From: Candidatus Thiosymbion sp.
GTDB taxonomy: Bacteria; Pseudomonadota; Gammaproteobacteria; Chromatiales; Chromatiaceae
NCBI GenBank assembly: GCA_018435665.1
Contig: JAHDND010000072.1
Location: forward strand, 1-64,000
Length of the DNA stretch: 64,000 bases
Direction: 5' to 3'
Notes under the pieces: generated by a model
Database searches by the model: none
What the model was told of the DNA's origin: nothing
Seen by the model: only the letters and a program-made list of their open reading frames with translations
Shown here: positions 55,573 to 63,594 of the stretch, one piece after another
Layout of the letters: the number at the start of each line of letters is the position of its first letter
Numbering within the stretch: position 1 is the first letter of the stretch
Position numbers and translations under genes: made by a program

Positions 55573-56766
55573 TCAGTCCAGACCTTGCGCCACGTCCTGA
55601 ATCGTCCAGGGCAGACCATGGCGATTGAGATCCGCCATGAAGGGATCCGGGTCAAACTGCTCCAGGTTGAAGACCCCGGGACCCCGCCAGGTGCCGGTGA
55701 GGATCTGCTTGGCGCCGATCATCGCCGGCACCCCGGTGGTGTAGGAGATGGCCTGGGACTGGACCTCCCGGTAGCAGGCCTCGTGGTCGCAGATGTTGTA
55801 GAGGTAAACGACGCGCTCCGCGCCGTCCTTGAGCCCCCGGGCCAGGCAACCGATGCAGGTCCGGCCCTTGGTCAGGGGGCCCAGGCTGGCCGGGTCGGGG
55901 AGCAGGGCCTTGAGGAACTTCAGGGGTATGATCTCCCGGCCCTCGTACATGACCGGATCGATGCGTGTCATGCCGACGTTCCGCAACACCTCCAGGTGCT
56001 TGAGGTAGTTGTCGGAGAAGGTCATCCAGAACCGGGCGCGGCGGATCTCGGGGAAGTGCTTGACCAGGGATTCGAGCTCTTCGTGGTACATCAGGTAGAT
56101 CTGGCGCGTCCCGATGCCCTCCGGGAAGTCGAAGCGGCGCCGGTGGCTCAGGGGCGGGGTGCTGAGCCAGGCACCCTCCCGCCAGTAGCGGCCTTCGGCG
56201 GTCACCTCGCGGATGTTGATCTCCGGATTGAAATTGGTGGCGAAGGGCTGGCCGTGGTCGCCGGCATTGCAGTCGATGATATCCAGTTCGTGGATCTCAT
56301 CCAGCAGGTGCTTGCGGATGTAGGCGGTATAGACATTGGTCACGCCGGGGTCGAAGCCACTGCCCAGGAGGGCGATGAGGCCGCGGTCGCGGAAGCGGTC
56401 CTGATAGGCCCATTGCCAGCTGTATTCGAACTTGGCCTCCTCGGGGGGTTCGTAGTTGGCGGTGTCCAGGTAGTGGACCCCGGCGGCCAGGCAGGCATCC
56501 ATGATCGGCAGGTCCTGGTAGGGTAGGGCGACGTTGATCACCAGGTCCGGGCGCTCCCGCTCCAGCAGGGCGGTCATGGCGGCGCGGTCGTCGGCGTCGA
56601 CCTGGGCCACGGCAATGGGCCGGTCGAGCTGGGCGGCGATGCGCTCGCATTTGGCCAGGGTGCGGCTCGCCAGGACGATGTCGCTGAACACCTCCGGCAC
56701 TTGGGCGCATTTATGGGTCACGACTTGTCCGACACCGCCGGCGCCGACGATCAGTACCTTCGCCAT
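55573..56766 (-). CDS. Carboxynorspermidine synthase-like saccharopine dehydrogenase
   Basis: This 397-residue NAD(P)-dependent enzyme of the saccharopine dehydrogenase family has a Rossmann start, KVLIVGAGGVGQVVTHKCAQ. The rest, with GSGFDPGVTNVYTAYI, DIIDCNAGDHG, and ICDHEACYREVQSQAISYTTGVPA, matches the branch that reductively condenses diamines with aspartate semialdehyde to carboxy(nor)spermidine. Its position between arginine decarboxylase and agmatinase genes supports polyamine synthesis. The expected carboxynorspermidine decarboxylase (nspC) is not in the window. Tandem 48-bp repeats lie directly upstream. Confidence 0.88.
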   Translation of the reverse strand: MAKVLIVGAGGVGQVVTHKCAQVPEVFSDIVLASRTLAKCERIAAQLDRPIAVAQVDADDRAAMTALLERERPDLVINVALPYQDLPIMDACLAAGVHYLDTANYEPPEEAKFEYSWQWAYQDRFRDRGLIALLGSGFDPGVTNVYTAYIRKHLLDEIHELDIIDCNAGDHGQPFATNFNPEINIREVTAEGRYWREGAWLSTPPLSHRRRFDFPEGIGTRQIYLMYHEELESLVKHFPEIRRARFWMTFSDNYLKHLEVLRNVGMTRIDPVMYEGREIIPLKFLKALLPDPASLGPLTKGRTCIGCLARGLKDGAERVVYLYNICDHEACYREVQSQAISYTTGVPAMIGAKQILTGTWRGPGVFNLEQFDPDPFMADLNRHGLPWTIQDVAQGLD

Positions 56767-56796
56767 GGTTGGCTCCTCTGTATGAAAAAAAGGCGT

Positions 56797-56914
56797 GAGC
56801 GGTCAACGGTTGTGAAGCAACCGCTCGGTAAGGAGGTCGGGATGACCCGATCCCTTCCGGTCAAGTAACCGCTCGGTAAGGAAGCCGGGATGGCCCAATC
56901 CCCTCTGGTCCTGC
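56797..56914. repeat. Hairpin and two 48-bp tandem repeats
   Basis: GAGCGGT (56797) pairs with ACCGCTC (56820-56826). Two direct repeats begin AACCGCTCGGTAAGG at 56819 and 56867 (period 48); each includes an inverted segment, GGTCGGGATGACC or GCCGGGATGGC. They occupy most of the 220-bp gap between the arginine decarboxylase gene and the carboxynorspermidine synthase gene, and may process the transcript or stabilise one part of it. Confidence 0.7.
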
Positions 56915-56986
56915 CGCCACGCTCGTTGCCGGTTGTGGCGCGGGGAGGGTGGACCCCGGGGCGATCGCGGCCGATTTCACCCGCCA

Positions 56987-58912
56987 TCAGGGTTCGAAAT
57001 AGGTGTAACTGTCCAGGCTGGCGGCAAAGGTGTCCAGTACCCTCTGACCAACGTCCGGGGCGAGGCGGTCCGCCTGGATCTCGGCCGCCACCCGGCGCCG
57101 TAGGTCCTCTTCCAGCTCCCGGGGATCATAGCCCACGTAACCCAGGACGGTGGCGACGCTGTCGCCGGGGATCTCCTTGATGAGCTCGAAACCGCCCTCG
57201 CGTGTGAGGCGGACACTGACGATGTGGGTGTCGCCCAGGAGATTGTGCAGGTCCCCCAGGGTCTCCTGGTAGGCCCCGACCAGGAAGATGCCCAGAAGGT
57301 AGTCCTCCCCGGGCCGCGGCGCATGGACCGGCAGGGTCTGGCGGATGTCCCGGGCATCCGGGTAGCGGTCGAGCTTGCCATCGCTGTCGCAGGTCAAGTC
57401 GGCGATCACCGCCTGGCGCAGCGGGGGCTCGCGGTGGCGGGTGAGGGGGACCACGGGAAAGAGCTGACCGATGGCCCAGGCATCCGGCAGGGACTGGAAG
57501 ATGCTGAAGTTGGCGTAGTAGATGTCGGCCAGCTCTTCCCGCAGCCCCGCCAGCTCCGGGGGGACGGGGACGCCGGCATCCAGGTGGCGGGCGATGTGGT
57601 GCATGATCCGTAGGAAGAGGCTCTCCGCCAGGGCCATGGACCGCAACCGCAACTGGCCGCGCCGGAAGAGGTCCCGGATCTCGTCCCGGTAGTGGCGGGC
57701 GTCGTTGTAGCCCTGCTGCAGGTTCCGGGTGGACAGGCCGGCATCCACCTGCCACAACTGGTGGAGCAGGGGATGCTCGTCCAGCTCCAGCCGGGGGGGG
57801 AGGGGTGCGGGCTCGAAGCGGGTCACGTCCAGGGTGTTGACCACCAGGATCGAGGCGTAGGCGACGGTAGCGCGCCCGGATTCGGTGACCAGGACCGGGT
57901 GGGGTATGCCGGCCGGGTCGAGGACGGTCATCACCGTCTCGACCAGGTCGGCGGCATATTCCTCCAGGCGGTAGTTCATGCTGTGGGGGCGGGTGGCGTG
58001 GTTGCCCTCATAGTCCACCGCCAGGCCGCCGCCCAGGTCCAGGAAGCCCAGGGGGGCGCCCTCGGCGGTCAGCTCGACGTAATAGCGGCAGGCCTCCAGG
58101 ACGCCGTTGCGGATGTCGCGGATGTTGGGGATCTGGGAGCCCAGGTGGCAGTGCAGCAGTTCCAGACAGTCCAGCAGCCCCCGGGCGCGCAGGTCCTCCA
58201 CCAGGGCCATGAGCTGGTGGGTGGTCAGGCCGAAGAGACTGCGATCGCCGCTGGTCTCGGTCCAGAGGCCACTGACCCGGGTGGCGAGCTTGAGCCGGAC
58301 GCCGAGGCGGGGTCGCACATCCAGGTCCGCGGCGCAGGCGAGGATGAGGGGCAGTTCCGCCGGGGTCTCGATGACGAAGAAGCAGGGGAAGCCCAGCTTC
58401 TGGGCCAGCAGCCCCAGGGTGATGAAGGCCCGGTCCTTGTAGCCGTTGCAGATGAGGAGGGGGTCGCGGGCGTCACGGGTGCCACCGCGGCGGCTAAGGG
58501 CGGCGAGGGCGATGACCAATTCCGCCTTACTGCCGGCCTCCAGGCCGTGACCATGGCGGGCGCCGCAGGCCACCACCTCCTCGACCACCTGGCGCTGCTG
58601 GTTGACCTTGATCGGGAAGACGCCCTGGTAGTGGCCCCGGTAGCCCAGCCGGTCACAGGCGGCGGCGAAGCTGGCATGGAGCCGGGTGAGGCGGTGGTCG
58701 AGGATGTTCTCGACACGCACCAGGACCGGCGGGCTCAGGCCCCGCTTCCCCAAGGCGGCCAGGATGTCCACCAGGGGAACCTCGACCCGACGGGACGGAA
58801 AGTCCACGCCGACCGTGACCTCACCTGCCGGTGAGAGGCCGAAATAGCCCTCCCCCCACTGGGATAGGCGATAGAGCTCATCGGCATTGGTAAGGGTCCA
58901 TTCCTGAGTCAT
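56987..58912 (-). CDS. speA: Biosynthetic arginine decarboxylase
   Basis: This 641-residue PLP enzyme converts arginine to agmatine. The barrel domain has the cofactor Lys102 in GVFPIKVNQQ, HGLEAGSKAELVIAL, LLHCHLGSQIPNI and LDLGGGLAVDYEGN. The second part contains FESGRA-type VTESGRATVAYASI and the Cys-containing IADLTCDSDGKLD, whose Cys and Asp complete the active site across the dimer. Length matches SpeA. The start MTQEWTLTNADE at 58912 matches the family; 21 upstream codons are discounted. Its product feeds the agmatinase encoded 2 kb downstream. Confidence 0.97.
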   Translation of the reverse strand: MTQEWTLTNADELYRLSQWGEGYFGLSPAGEVTVGVDFPSRRVEVPLVDILAALGKRGLSPPVLVRVENILDHRLTRLHASFAAACDRLGYRGHYQGVFPIKVNQQRQVVEEVVACGARHGHGLEAGSKAELVIALAALSRRGGTRDARDPLLICNGYKDRAFITLGLLAQKLGFPCFFVIETPAELPLILACAADLDVRPRLGVRLKLATRVSGLWTETSGDRSLFGLTTHQLMALVEDLRARGLLDCLELLHCHLGSQIPNIRDIRNGVLEACRYYVELTAEGAPLGFLDLGGGLAVDYEGNHATRPHSMNYRLEEYAADLVETVMTVLDPAGIPHPVLVTESGRATVAYASILVVNTLDVTRFEPAPLPPRLELDEHPLLHQLWQVDAGLSTRNLQQGYNDARHYRDEIRDLFRRGQLRLRSMALAESLFLRIMHHIARHLDAGVPVPPELAGLREELADIYYANFSIFQSLPDAWAIGQLFPVVPLTRHREPPLRQAVIADLTCDSDGKLDRYPDARDIRQTLPVHAPRPGEDYLLGIFLVGAYQETLGDLHNLLGDTHIVSVRLTREGGFELIKEIPGDSVATVLGYVGYDPRELEEDLRRRVAAEIQADRLAPDVGQRVLDTFAASLDSYTYFEP

Positions 58913-59194
58913 GGGTCGGGCTCCGCTCCTGAAATACCACCCGGGCAGGATGCCCGAATCGCGGCGAAAATTCAATTCAATGAAACAACTAGCATGCGCT
59001 TGGCGATGGGCGGCGCGAGTGATGGTTCGTTTCGGGGGCCGATTCCCTCCTCGCTCAGGGCCAGGAGCCAGGGTTTTTCAGGGTCAGGGCCGACGGCGAT
59101 GGCGGCATCCGCCCGCCGTGCCCTGCAACCGGTGACTCCCCGGGAGGGGGTCCCGGTGTTATAGTCATCGCACCTCATCTTCGGTTTCCCCAGA

Positions 59195-59284
59195 TCGGGT
59201 AGCGTCTGGCGGGGGACGCCGTCCAGATGTCCCCGTGGGCCTGAGGATCCATGCCCAAGGTCGATACCCCCGCCGGCGCTCCCC
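59195..59284. repeat. ~90-bp palindromic repeat, copy A
   Basis: It begins TCGGGTAGCGTCTGGCGGGG and ends in the complement-like ACCCCCGCCGGCGCT. The outer arms are imperfect inverted repeats around a variable middle. It matches copy B at 62036-62128, with shared CTGGCGGGGGACGCCGT and CCCCCGCC. The two copies flank the ABC operon. Confidence 0.75.
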
Positions 59285-59290
59285 ATCCTC

Positions 59291-59322
59291 GTTTTCGGTA
59301 CCGCCCCGGCGGTACCGAAAAC
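59291..59322. promoter_or_regulatory. Perfect 15-bp hairpin before the ABC operon
   Basis: GTTTTCGGTACCGCC, CC, GGCGGTACCGAAAAC. It ends 5 bp before the first possible ATG of the ATPase gene (59327). It could be a terminator for transcription from the left, an operator, or an element that occludes initiation. Confidence 0.6.
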
Positions 59323-59353
59323 ACAGATGCCTCGTCCATACCCTAAAAAAACC

Positions 59354-60184
59354 ATGATCGCCACGACCCTGACAGACGGGCTCACCGCCCTCGGCCCGGC
59401 CAGCCGCGCGGCCGGAGCCGCCGGCGCCGGCGTGGCGGTCAGGCTCCAGGGGCTGGGGCGGCGCTTTGGCGCGATGGCGGTGGTGGCCGATCTGGACCTT
59501 GAGATCCCCCCCGGGCAATTTCTCGCCCTGCTGGGTCCCTCCGGTTGCGGCAAGACCACCCTGTTGCGGCTGATCGCCGGCCTCGATACCCCCGATCGGG
59601 GCTCCATCCGGCTGGAGGGGGACCCCGAGGGTCGTTCCCGGGCCTATGTGTTTCAGGATGCCTGTCTCCTCCCCTGGCGGCGGGTGCTCGACAACGTCGC
59701 CCTGCCCCTGGAACTCGGAGGTGTCCCCAAGGCCGAGCGCCGCGAGCAGGCCCGCCGCCTCATCCAACTGGTGGGCCTGGAGGCGGCCAGCGAACGCTAT
59801 CCCGACGAACTCTCCGGGGGCATGAAGATGCGGGTCTCTCTGGCCCGCGCCCTCATCACCCGGCCCCGCCTGCTGTTGCTTGACGAACCCTTCGCCGCCC
59901 TGGATGACTTCACCCGCCAGCACCTAGACGATCACCTCCAGGGGTTGTTCCTCGCCCACGGTATGACCGTGGTCTTCGTCACCCACTCCATGGCTGAGGC
60001 CGTCTATCTGGCCGACCGGGTGGTCATGCTCGCCCCCCAGGGCGGGGGCCTGGTCCTGGATCAGCGGGTCGACTTGCCGCGGCCCCGGGATCAGGACACC
60101 CGGGTGTCCCCCGGCTATGCCGCCCACATCCACGACCTCGCCACGGCCTTGGCGCGGTGGGCGCCGGGTGGGGTGGTAGCCTAA
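59354..60184 (+). CDS. ABC transporter ATP-binding protein (nitrate/sulfonate/NMT1 type)
   Basis: This 276-residue ATPase of an importer has Walker A GPSGCGKTT (residues 61-69), Q-loop FQD (Gln101), signature LSGGMKMR (153-160) and Walker B LLLLDEPFAALDD. The region DEPFAALDDFTRQHLDDHL is characteristic of the SsuB/TauB/ThiZ subgroup. No Shine-Dalgarno is clear; I use the ATG at 59354, with an alternative at 59327 directly next to a hairpin. It overlaps the permease gene by one base. It is the first gene of a three-gene importer operon. Confidence 0.93.
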   Translation: MIATTLTDGLTALGPASRAAGAAGAGVAVRLQGLGRRFGAMAVVADLDLEIPPGQFLALLGPSGCGKTTLLRLIAGLDTPDRGSIRLEGDPEGRSRAYVFQDACLLPWRRVLDNVALPLELGGVPKAERREQARRLIQLVGLEAASERYPDELSGGMKMRVSLARALITRPRLLLLDEPFAALDDFTRQHLDDHLQGLFLAHGMTVVFVTHSMAEAVYLADRVVMLAPQGGGLVLDQRVDLPRPRDQDTRVSPGYAAHIHDLATALARWAPGGVVA

Positions 60185-60972
60185 TGCCCCTGACCCCTCC
60201 CAGACTGGCTACCTGGCTGCCTCCCGTCCTCAGCTTTGCCATCCTGACCCTGGTCATGGAACTGGGCCTGTGGGTGCTGGCTGTCCCCGACTATCTGCTG
60301 CCCCGTCCCTCCCAGGTCTTCATCGCCCTCTACGTCAACAGCGCCGAACTGGGCCGGAGCATCCTGCAGACCAGCATCGCCGCCAGTGCTGGCCTCCTCG
60401 CCAGCGCCCTCCTGGGGGTCCTGGTGGCCCTGGCCCTGTCCATCAACGACGGGATCCGGCGCGCCTTCTATCCCTACGCGGTCTTCTTCCAGACCGTCCC
60501 CATCGTCGCCATCGCCCCCCTGCTGGTGATCTGGTTCGGCTACGGGCTCAGGACCATCATCGCCGTCAGCTTCATCGTCTCGGTCTTTCCCATCATCGCC
60601 AACACCCTGAGCGGGCTGCTCTCCACCGATCCGGCCTTGCGGGACCTGTTCCGTCTCCACCGGGCGGGCACCTGGACGACGCTGCTCAAGCTGCGCATCC
60701 CCGCCGCCGTGCCCCACTTCCTCACCGGGCTGCGCATCGCCTCGGGTCTGGCGGTGATCGGCGCCATCGTCGGGGAGTTCGTCGCCGATGACTATTCCCA
60801 GGGCGGCGGCATCGGCACCCTGGTCCTGGTCTCCATCAAGGAACTAAAGACCGACAAGGTCTTCGCGGCGGTGTTGATGGCCTCCCTCCTCGGGCTGGTC
60901 TTCTTCGCCCTGGTCAATCTCATCAGCCGCTTCACCCGGCGGCACTGGCATATTGCCGAAACACGGGAGTAG
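60184..60972 (+). CDS. ABC transporter permease
   Basis: This 262-residue inner-membrane permease has six hydrophobic helices. The coupling-helix motif region (EAA loop) is at ALRDLFRLHRAGTWTTLLKLRIPAAVPH, which contacts the ATPase. VPIVAIAPLLVIWFGYGLRT and IASGLAVIGAIVGEF are typical of the SsuC/TauC/ThiX group. It starts at the overlap ATG following TAA. The substrate is not determined by the permease sequence. Confidence 0.93.
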   Translation: MPLTPPRLATWLPPVLSFAILTLVMELGLWVLAVPDYLLPRPSQVFIALYVNSAELGRSILQTSIAASAGLLASALLGVLVALALSINDGIRRAFYPYAVFFQTVPIVAIAPLLVIWFGYGLRTIIAVSFIVSVFPIIANTLSGLLSTDPALRDLFRLHRAGTWTTLLKLRIPAAVPHFLTGLRIASGLAVIGAIVGEFVADDYSQGGGIGTLVLVSIKELKTDKVFAAVLMASLLGLVFFALVNLISRFTRRHWHIAETRE

Positions 60973-60975
60973 CCC

Positions 60976-61953
60976 ATGTCCCTCCTGCCCACTCGCCCGG
61001 GTCGCATCCTTCTGGCCTGGTTGGGCCTGTCGCTGGTCCTAGGGTTGGTCGCCTGCTCCGGCGAGCCGGCCGCCCCTCCGGAGGTGCAGCGCACGGCCTT
61101 GCAACTCAACTGGGTACCCGAGCCCGAGTTTGGCGGCTATTACGCCGCCCAGGAGACCGGGGCCTTTGCCGCCGAGGGCCTGGAGGTCGCCATCCGTCCC
61201 GGTGGGGCCCAGTCGCCAGTGGAGCAGATGGTGGCCGCGGGTCAGGTGGAGTTCGGCATTACCAGCGCCGACGGCCTGCTCATGGCCCGGGATCAGGGCG
61301 TTGACCTGGTGGCGATCTATGCCGCCTATCAATCGTTCCCCGAGGGCATCATGGTCCATGCCAGCCGCGGGCTGAAATCCCTAGCGGAGGTCTTCACCGG
61401 CGGGACCCTGGGGGTCATTCCCGGTACCCCCTTCCTCAAGCTGCTGGAACGGGAATACGGGCTGGGCAAGATGAAAGTCGTGCCCCACGACAACAACATC
61501 GCCCCCTTCCTCCAGAATCCCTTGATGGCGCAGCAGTGTTTCGTCAGTTCCGAGCCCATCGTCGCCCGTCACGCCGGCGTCGATCCCCAGGTCTTCATGC
61601 TCAGCGATATCGGTTTCAACCCCTACACCGGCCTGATCGTCACCCGGCGCCAGACCCTGGAGCGACACCCAGAACGGGTCCAGGCCCTCGTGCGCGCCGT
61701 GCGTCGGGGCTGGCAGGCCTATCTGGCGGACCCGGCCCCCGCCAATCGGGTCATGCAGGCCCTCAACCCCACCATGGCCGCCACCACCTTCGCCGAGGCG
61801 GCGGTGATTCAGGCCCCGCTGATTCGCGGCGGGCTCGCGGATGACCAGTTGGGGACCATGACCCTGGAACGCTGGCGCACCCTGGCGGAGCAACTCCACA
61901 GCCTGGGACTGATCCGGGAAGTCGACCCGGAGAAGGCCTTCATCAATCCTTGA
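60976..61953 (+). CDS. NMT1/THI5-type substrate-binding lipoprotein
   Basis: This 325-residue periplasmic lipoprotein has a leader ending LGLVACSGE (Cys27 lipobox). The mature domain follows the NMT1/SsuA pattern: LQLNWVPEPEFGGYYAAQETG, then PVEQMVAAGQVEFGITSADGLLMARDQG, and the later SEPIVARHAGVDP. NWxPxPxxxGxY and GGAQSP near the binding cleft resemble pyrimidine-precursor (HMP/FAMP) binders, so a thiamine-precursor importer is one possibility and aliphatic sulfonate or taurine another. The absence of a TPP riboswitch weakens the thiamine idea. The gene end is directly repeated just downstream. Confidence 0.9.
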   Translation: MSLLPTRPGRILLAWLGLSLVLGLVACSGEPAAPPEVQRTALQLNWVPEPEFGGYYAAQETGAFAAEGLEVAIRPGGAQSPVEQMVAAGQVEFGITSADGLLMARDQGVDLVAIYAAYQSFPEGIMVHASRGLKSLAEVFTGGTLGVIPGTPFLKLLEREYGLGKMKVVPHDNNIAPFLQNPLMAQQCFVSSEPIVARHAGVDPQVFMLSDIGFNPYTGLIVTRRQTLERHPERVQALVRAVRRGWQAYLADPAPANRVMQALNPTMAATTFAEAAVIQAPLIRGGLADDQLGTMTLERWRTLAEQLHSLGLIREVDPEKAFINP

Positions 61954-62232
61954 GGCTTATGTAGAGCCCCGGCAATCCTTGAGGCTTAAGAAGAAGAGGG
62001 AGCAGGCGTCGCCAAGACATTAAGGGCGTTCCGGGTCGGGTGGCCTCTGGCGGGGGACGCCGTGCATCCGTCCTTGGAGGCTTGACGACCGCATCCCTGC
62101 GGTCGACACCCCCGCCAGAGGCCACCCGCCCGTCCCTCTTTTGTAATTAGGCCAGGCAGAAATACAAAAGGTTGCGGATATTGCTCCGCGCTTCCCTGCC
62201 GCTGAAAAGGCAGCGCCGTGTACGGAACAACC
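61954..62232. other. Spacer after the ABC operon
   Basis: It contains a short direct repeat CAATCCTTGAGGCTTA (the end of the binding-protein gene, about 61945, and again about 61973), repeat copy B (62036-62128), and an A/T-richer end. No gene is seen. Confidence 0.6.
62036..62128. repeat. ~90-bp palindromic repeat, copy B
   Basis: GGGTGGCCTCTGGCGGGGG at the left pairs with CCCCCGCCAGAGGCCACCC at the right: 19-base arms around a variable centre that itself folds (GACCGCATCCCTGCGGTC). It matches copy A at 59195-59284. Confidence 0.85.
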
Positions 62233-63594
62233 TCAGGGTCGAATCCGCTCGATCAGGACCTTGACGCTGGCCTGGTCGGCGGGGGCGAGGGGGCCGGTCT
62301 CCCCCTCCAGGTCGCCGCTCTGGGGGGTGGCCTGGCCGCTGGGGGAGATCCGGGCGCCGACGATGACCTGGGGGAAATTGGACAGCTTCATCTCGGGGGT
62401 CATGGCCAGGCTGTCGTCCAGGGTGACGGTCAGGGGCAGGTCCGCTACCTTGAGGCGCTTGACCGCCAGGGGCATGGGCGGGCCCGAGGCCGCCTTGGCA
62501 TACACGTAGAGGCTGTGGTTGACGTCCGCCTCGCGCCACAGGGGCTCCGCCAGGCTGACCTCCACCTGCAGGGCGCCGCGGACCACCGGGGGGGTCACCT
62601 CGGCGGGCCCCGTAGGAGCGCCGGCGTCAGTGGCCGGGGGGGCGGGGGATGTCGCCACCGTGGAGCCGGTCACCGGGCCGCCAGCGGCAGGGCTGTCCAC
62701 GCCGCCAGGAGGCAAGCCCCCTTCCTCCCGGGCATCGGCGATGAACTGCCGCAATTGCGCCGCATCCTCGCCATTGGGGTCCAGACCCTGGATCAACCGC
62801 TCCCAGCGCGCCACGGCCTGGGTGTAATCCTTGGCCTGGTAGGCGGCGAGGCCATGGAGCCACAGGCCGGTAGCATGATCGGGGGCCACGGCGAGGGCGG
62901 TGGCGATCAGTTCCGTCGGGCGGCCCGGCAACTGGCCATCAGCGGCCGCGGCCAGGGCCTGGGCCAGGCTGATCATGACCTCCGGGTCCTGGGGGGCCAG
63001 GGCCAGGGCCCGTTCCAGGGCGGCGGCGCCCTTGGCCGGCTGCTCCATGGCGACGTAGGTCCGTCCCAGCATGATCCAGCCCTCGAGCTGGTCGGGATTC
63101 TCTTCCATCTTGGCGGCCAGGCGCTCCACCAGGACCTCCAGGGAGGCGGCGTCGGTACCGGCGCCGGAGGCCATGCCGTGTCCGGCGGGTGGTGCGCTGG
63201 CGCGGTTGGCGGCGGCCAGCTCCAGGCGGGGGATGATGGCGCTGTTGCCGATGGCGAAGTAGAGCCAGGTGGCGAAGGCGGGCAGGGCCAGGACCAGGAT
63301 CAGGGCGGTCAGGGGGGCCTTTTTCCCCGGACCAGCGGGATCGGCCCCCTGGCCATCGACGTCATGGAGCAGTTCGCGCTCAAGGTCGCGGCGGGCGGCC
63401 TGGTACTGGCCGCGATCCAAGTTGCCCGCCTCCAGGTCGGCGTCCAGTTCCTGAAGCTGCTGGCGGAAGAGTGCCAGGTTGAGCTGGTCCTGATCCGGCG
63501 CCCGCTCCGCCTCGTGGCGGGTGAGGAGGGGCGGAATGACGAACAGCAGGGCCAGGGCGGCCAGCCCGGCGACGAGTATCCAGAAGATGGTCAT
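62233..63594 (-). CDS. ccmI: Cytochrome c biogenesis protein CcmI (CycH)
   Basis: This 453-residue membrane protein takes apocytochrome c to the heme-attachment complex. An N-terminal helix (FWILVAGLAALALLFVIPPLL) is followed by the CcmI cytoplasmic loop LNLALFRQQLQELDADLEAGNLD and a second helix (TALILVLALPAFATWLYFAIG). TPR repeats span about residues 165-300 (GWIMLGRTYVAMEQPAKGAAALERAL). A Pro-rich linker leads to a C-terminal beta domain, with LAEPLWREADVNHSLYVYAKA. It overlaps the ccmH stop. Confidence 0.94.
   Translation of the reverse strand: MTIFWILVAGLAALALLFVIPPLLTRHEAERAPDQDQLNLALFRQQLQELDADLEAGNLDRGQYQAARRDLERELLHDVDGQGADPAGPGKKAPLTALILVLALPAFATWLYFAIGNSAIIPRLELAAANRASAPPAGHGMASGAGTDAASLEVLVERLAAKMEENPDQLEGWIMLGRTYVAMEQPAKGAAALERALALAPQDPEVMISLAQALAAAADGQLPGRPTELIATALAVAPDHATGLWLHGLAAYQAKDYTQAVARWERLIQGLDPNGEDAAQLRQFIADAREEGGLPPGGVDSPAAGGPVTGSTVATSPAPPATDAGAPTGPAEVTPPVVRGALQVEVSLAEPLWREADVNHSLYVYAKAASGPPMPLAVKRLKVADLPLTVTLDDSLAMTPEMKLSNFPQVIVGARISPSGQATPQSGDLEGETGPLAPADQASVKVLIERIRP

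Larger units (their letters stand above)
58913..59353. other. Intergenic region with palindromic elements
   Basis: About 440 bases between divergent speA and the ABC operon. It holds one ~90-bp repeat copy (59195-59284) and a perfect 15-bp-arm hairpin (59291-59322). No gene and no TPP riboswitch (no THI-box core) are seen. Confidence 0.6.

Noticed and set aside
58913..59353. TPP riboswitch ahead of the NMT1-type ABC operon
   Set aside because: The substrate-binding protein suggested thiamine precursors, but the conserved THI-box segments (CUGAGA and the paired downstream core) are absent. The structured sequence is a palindromic repeat and a simple hairpin.
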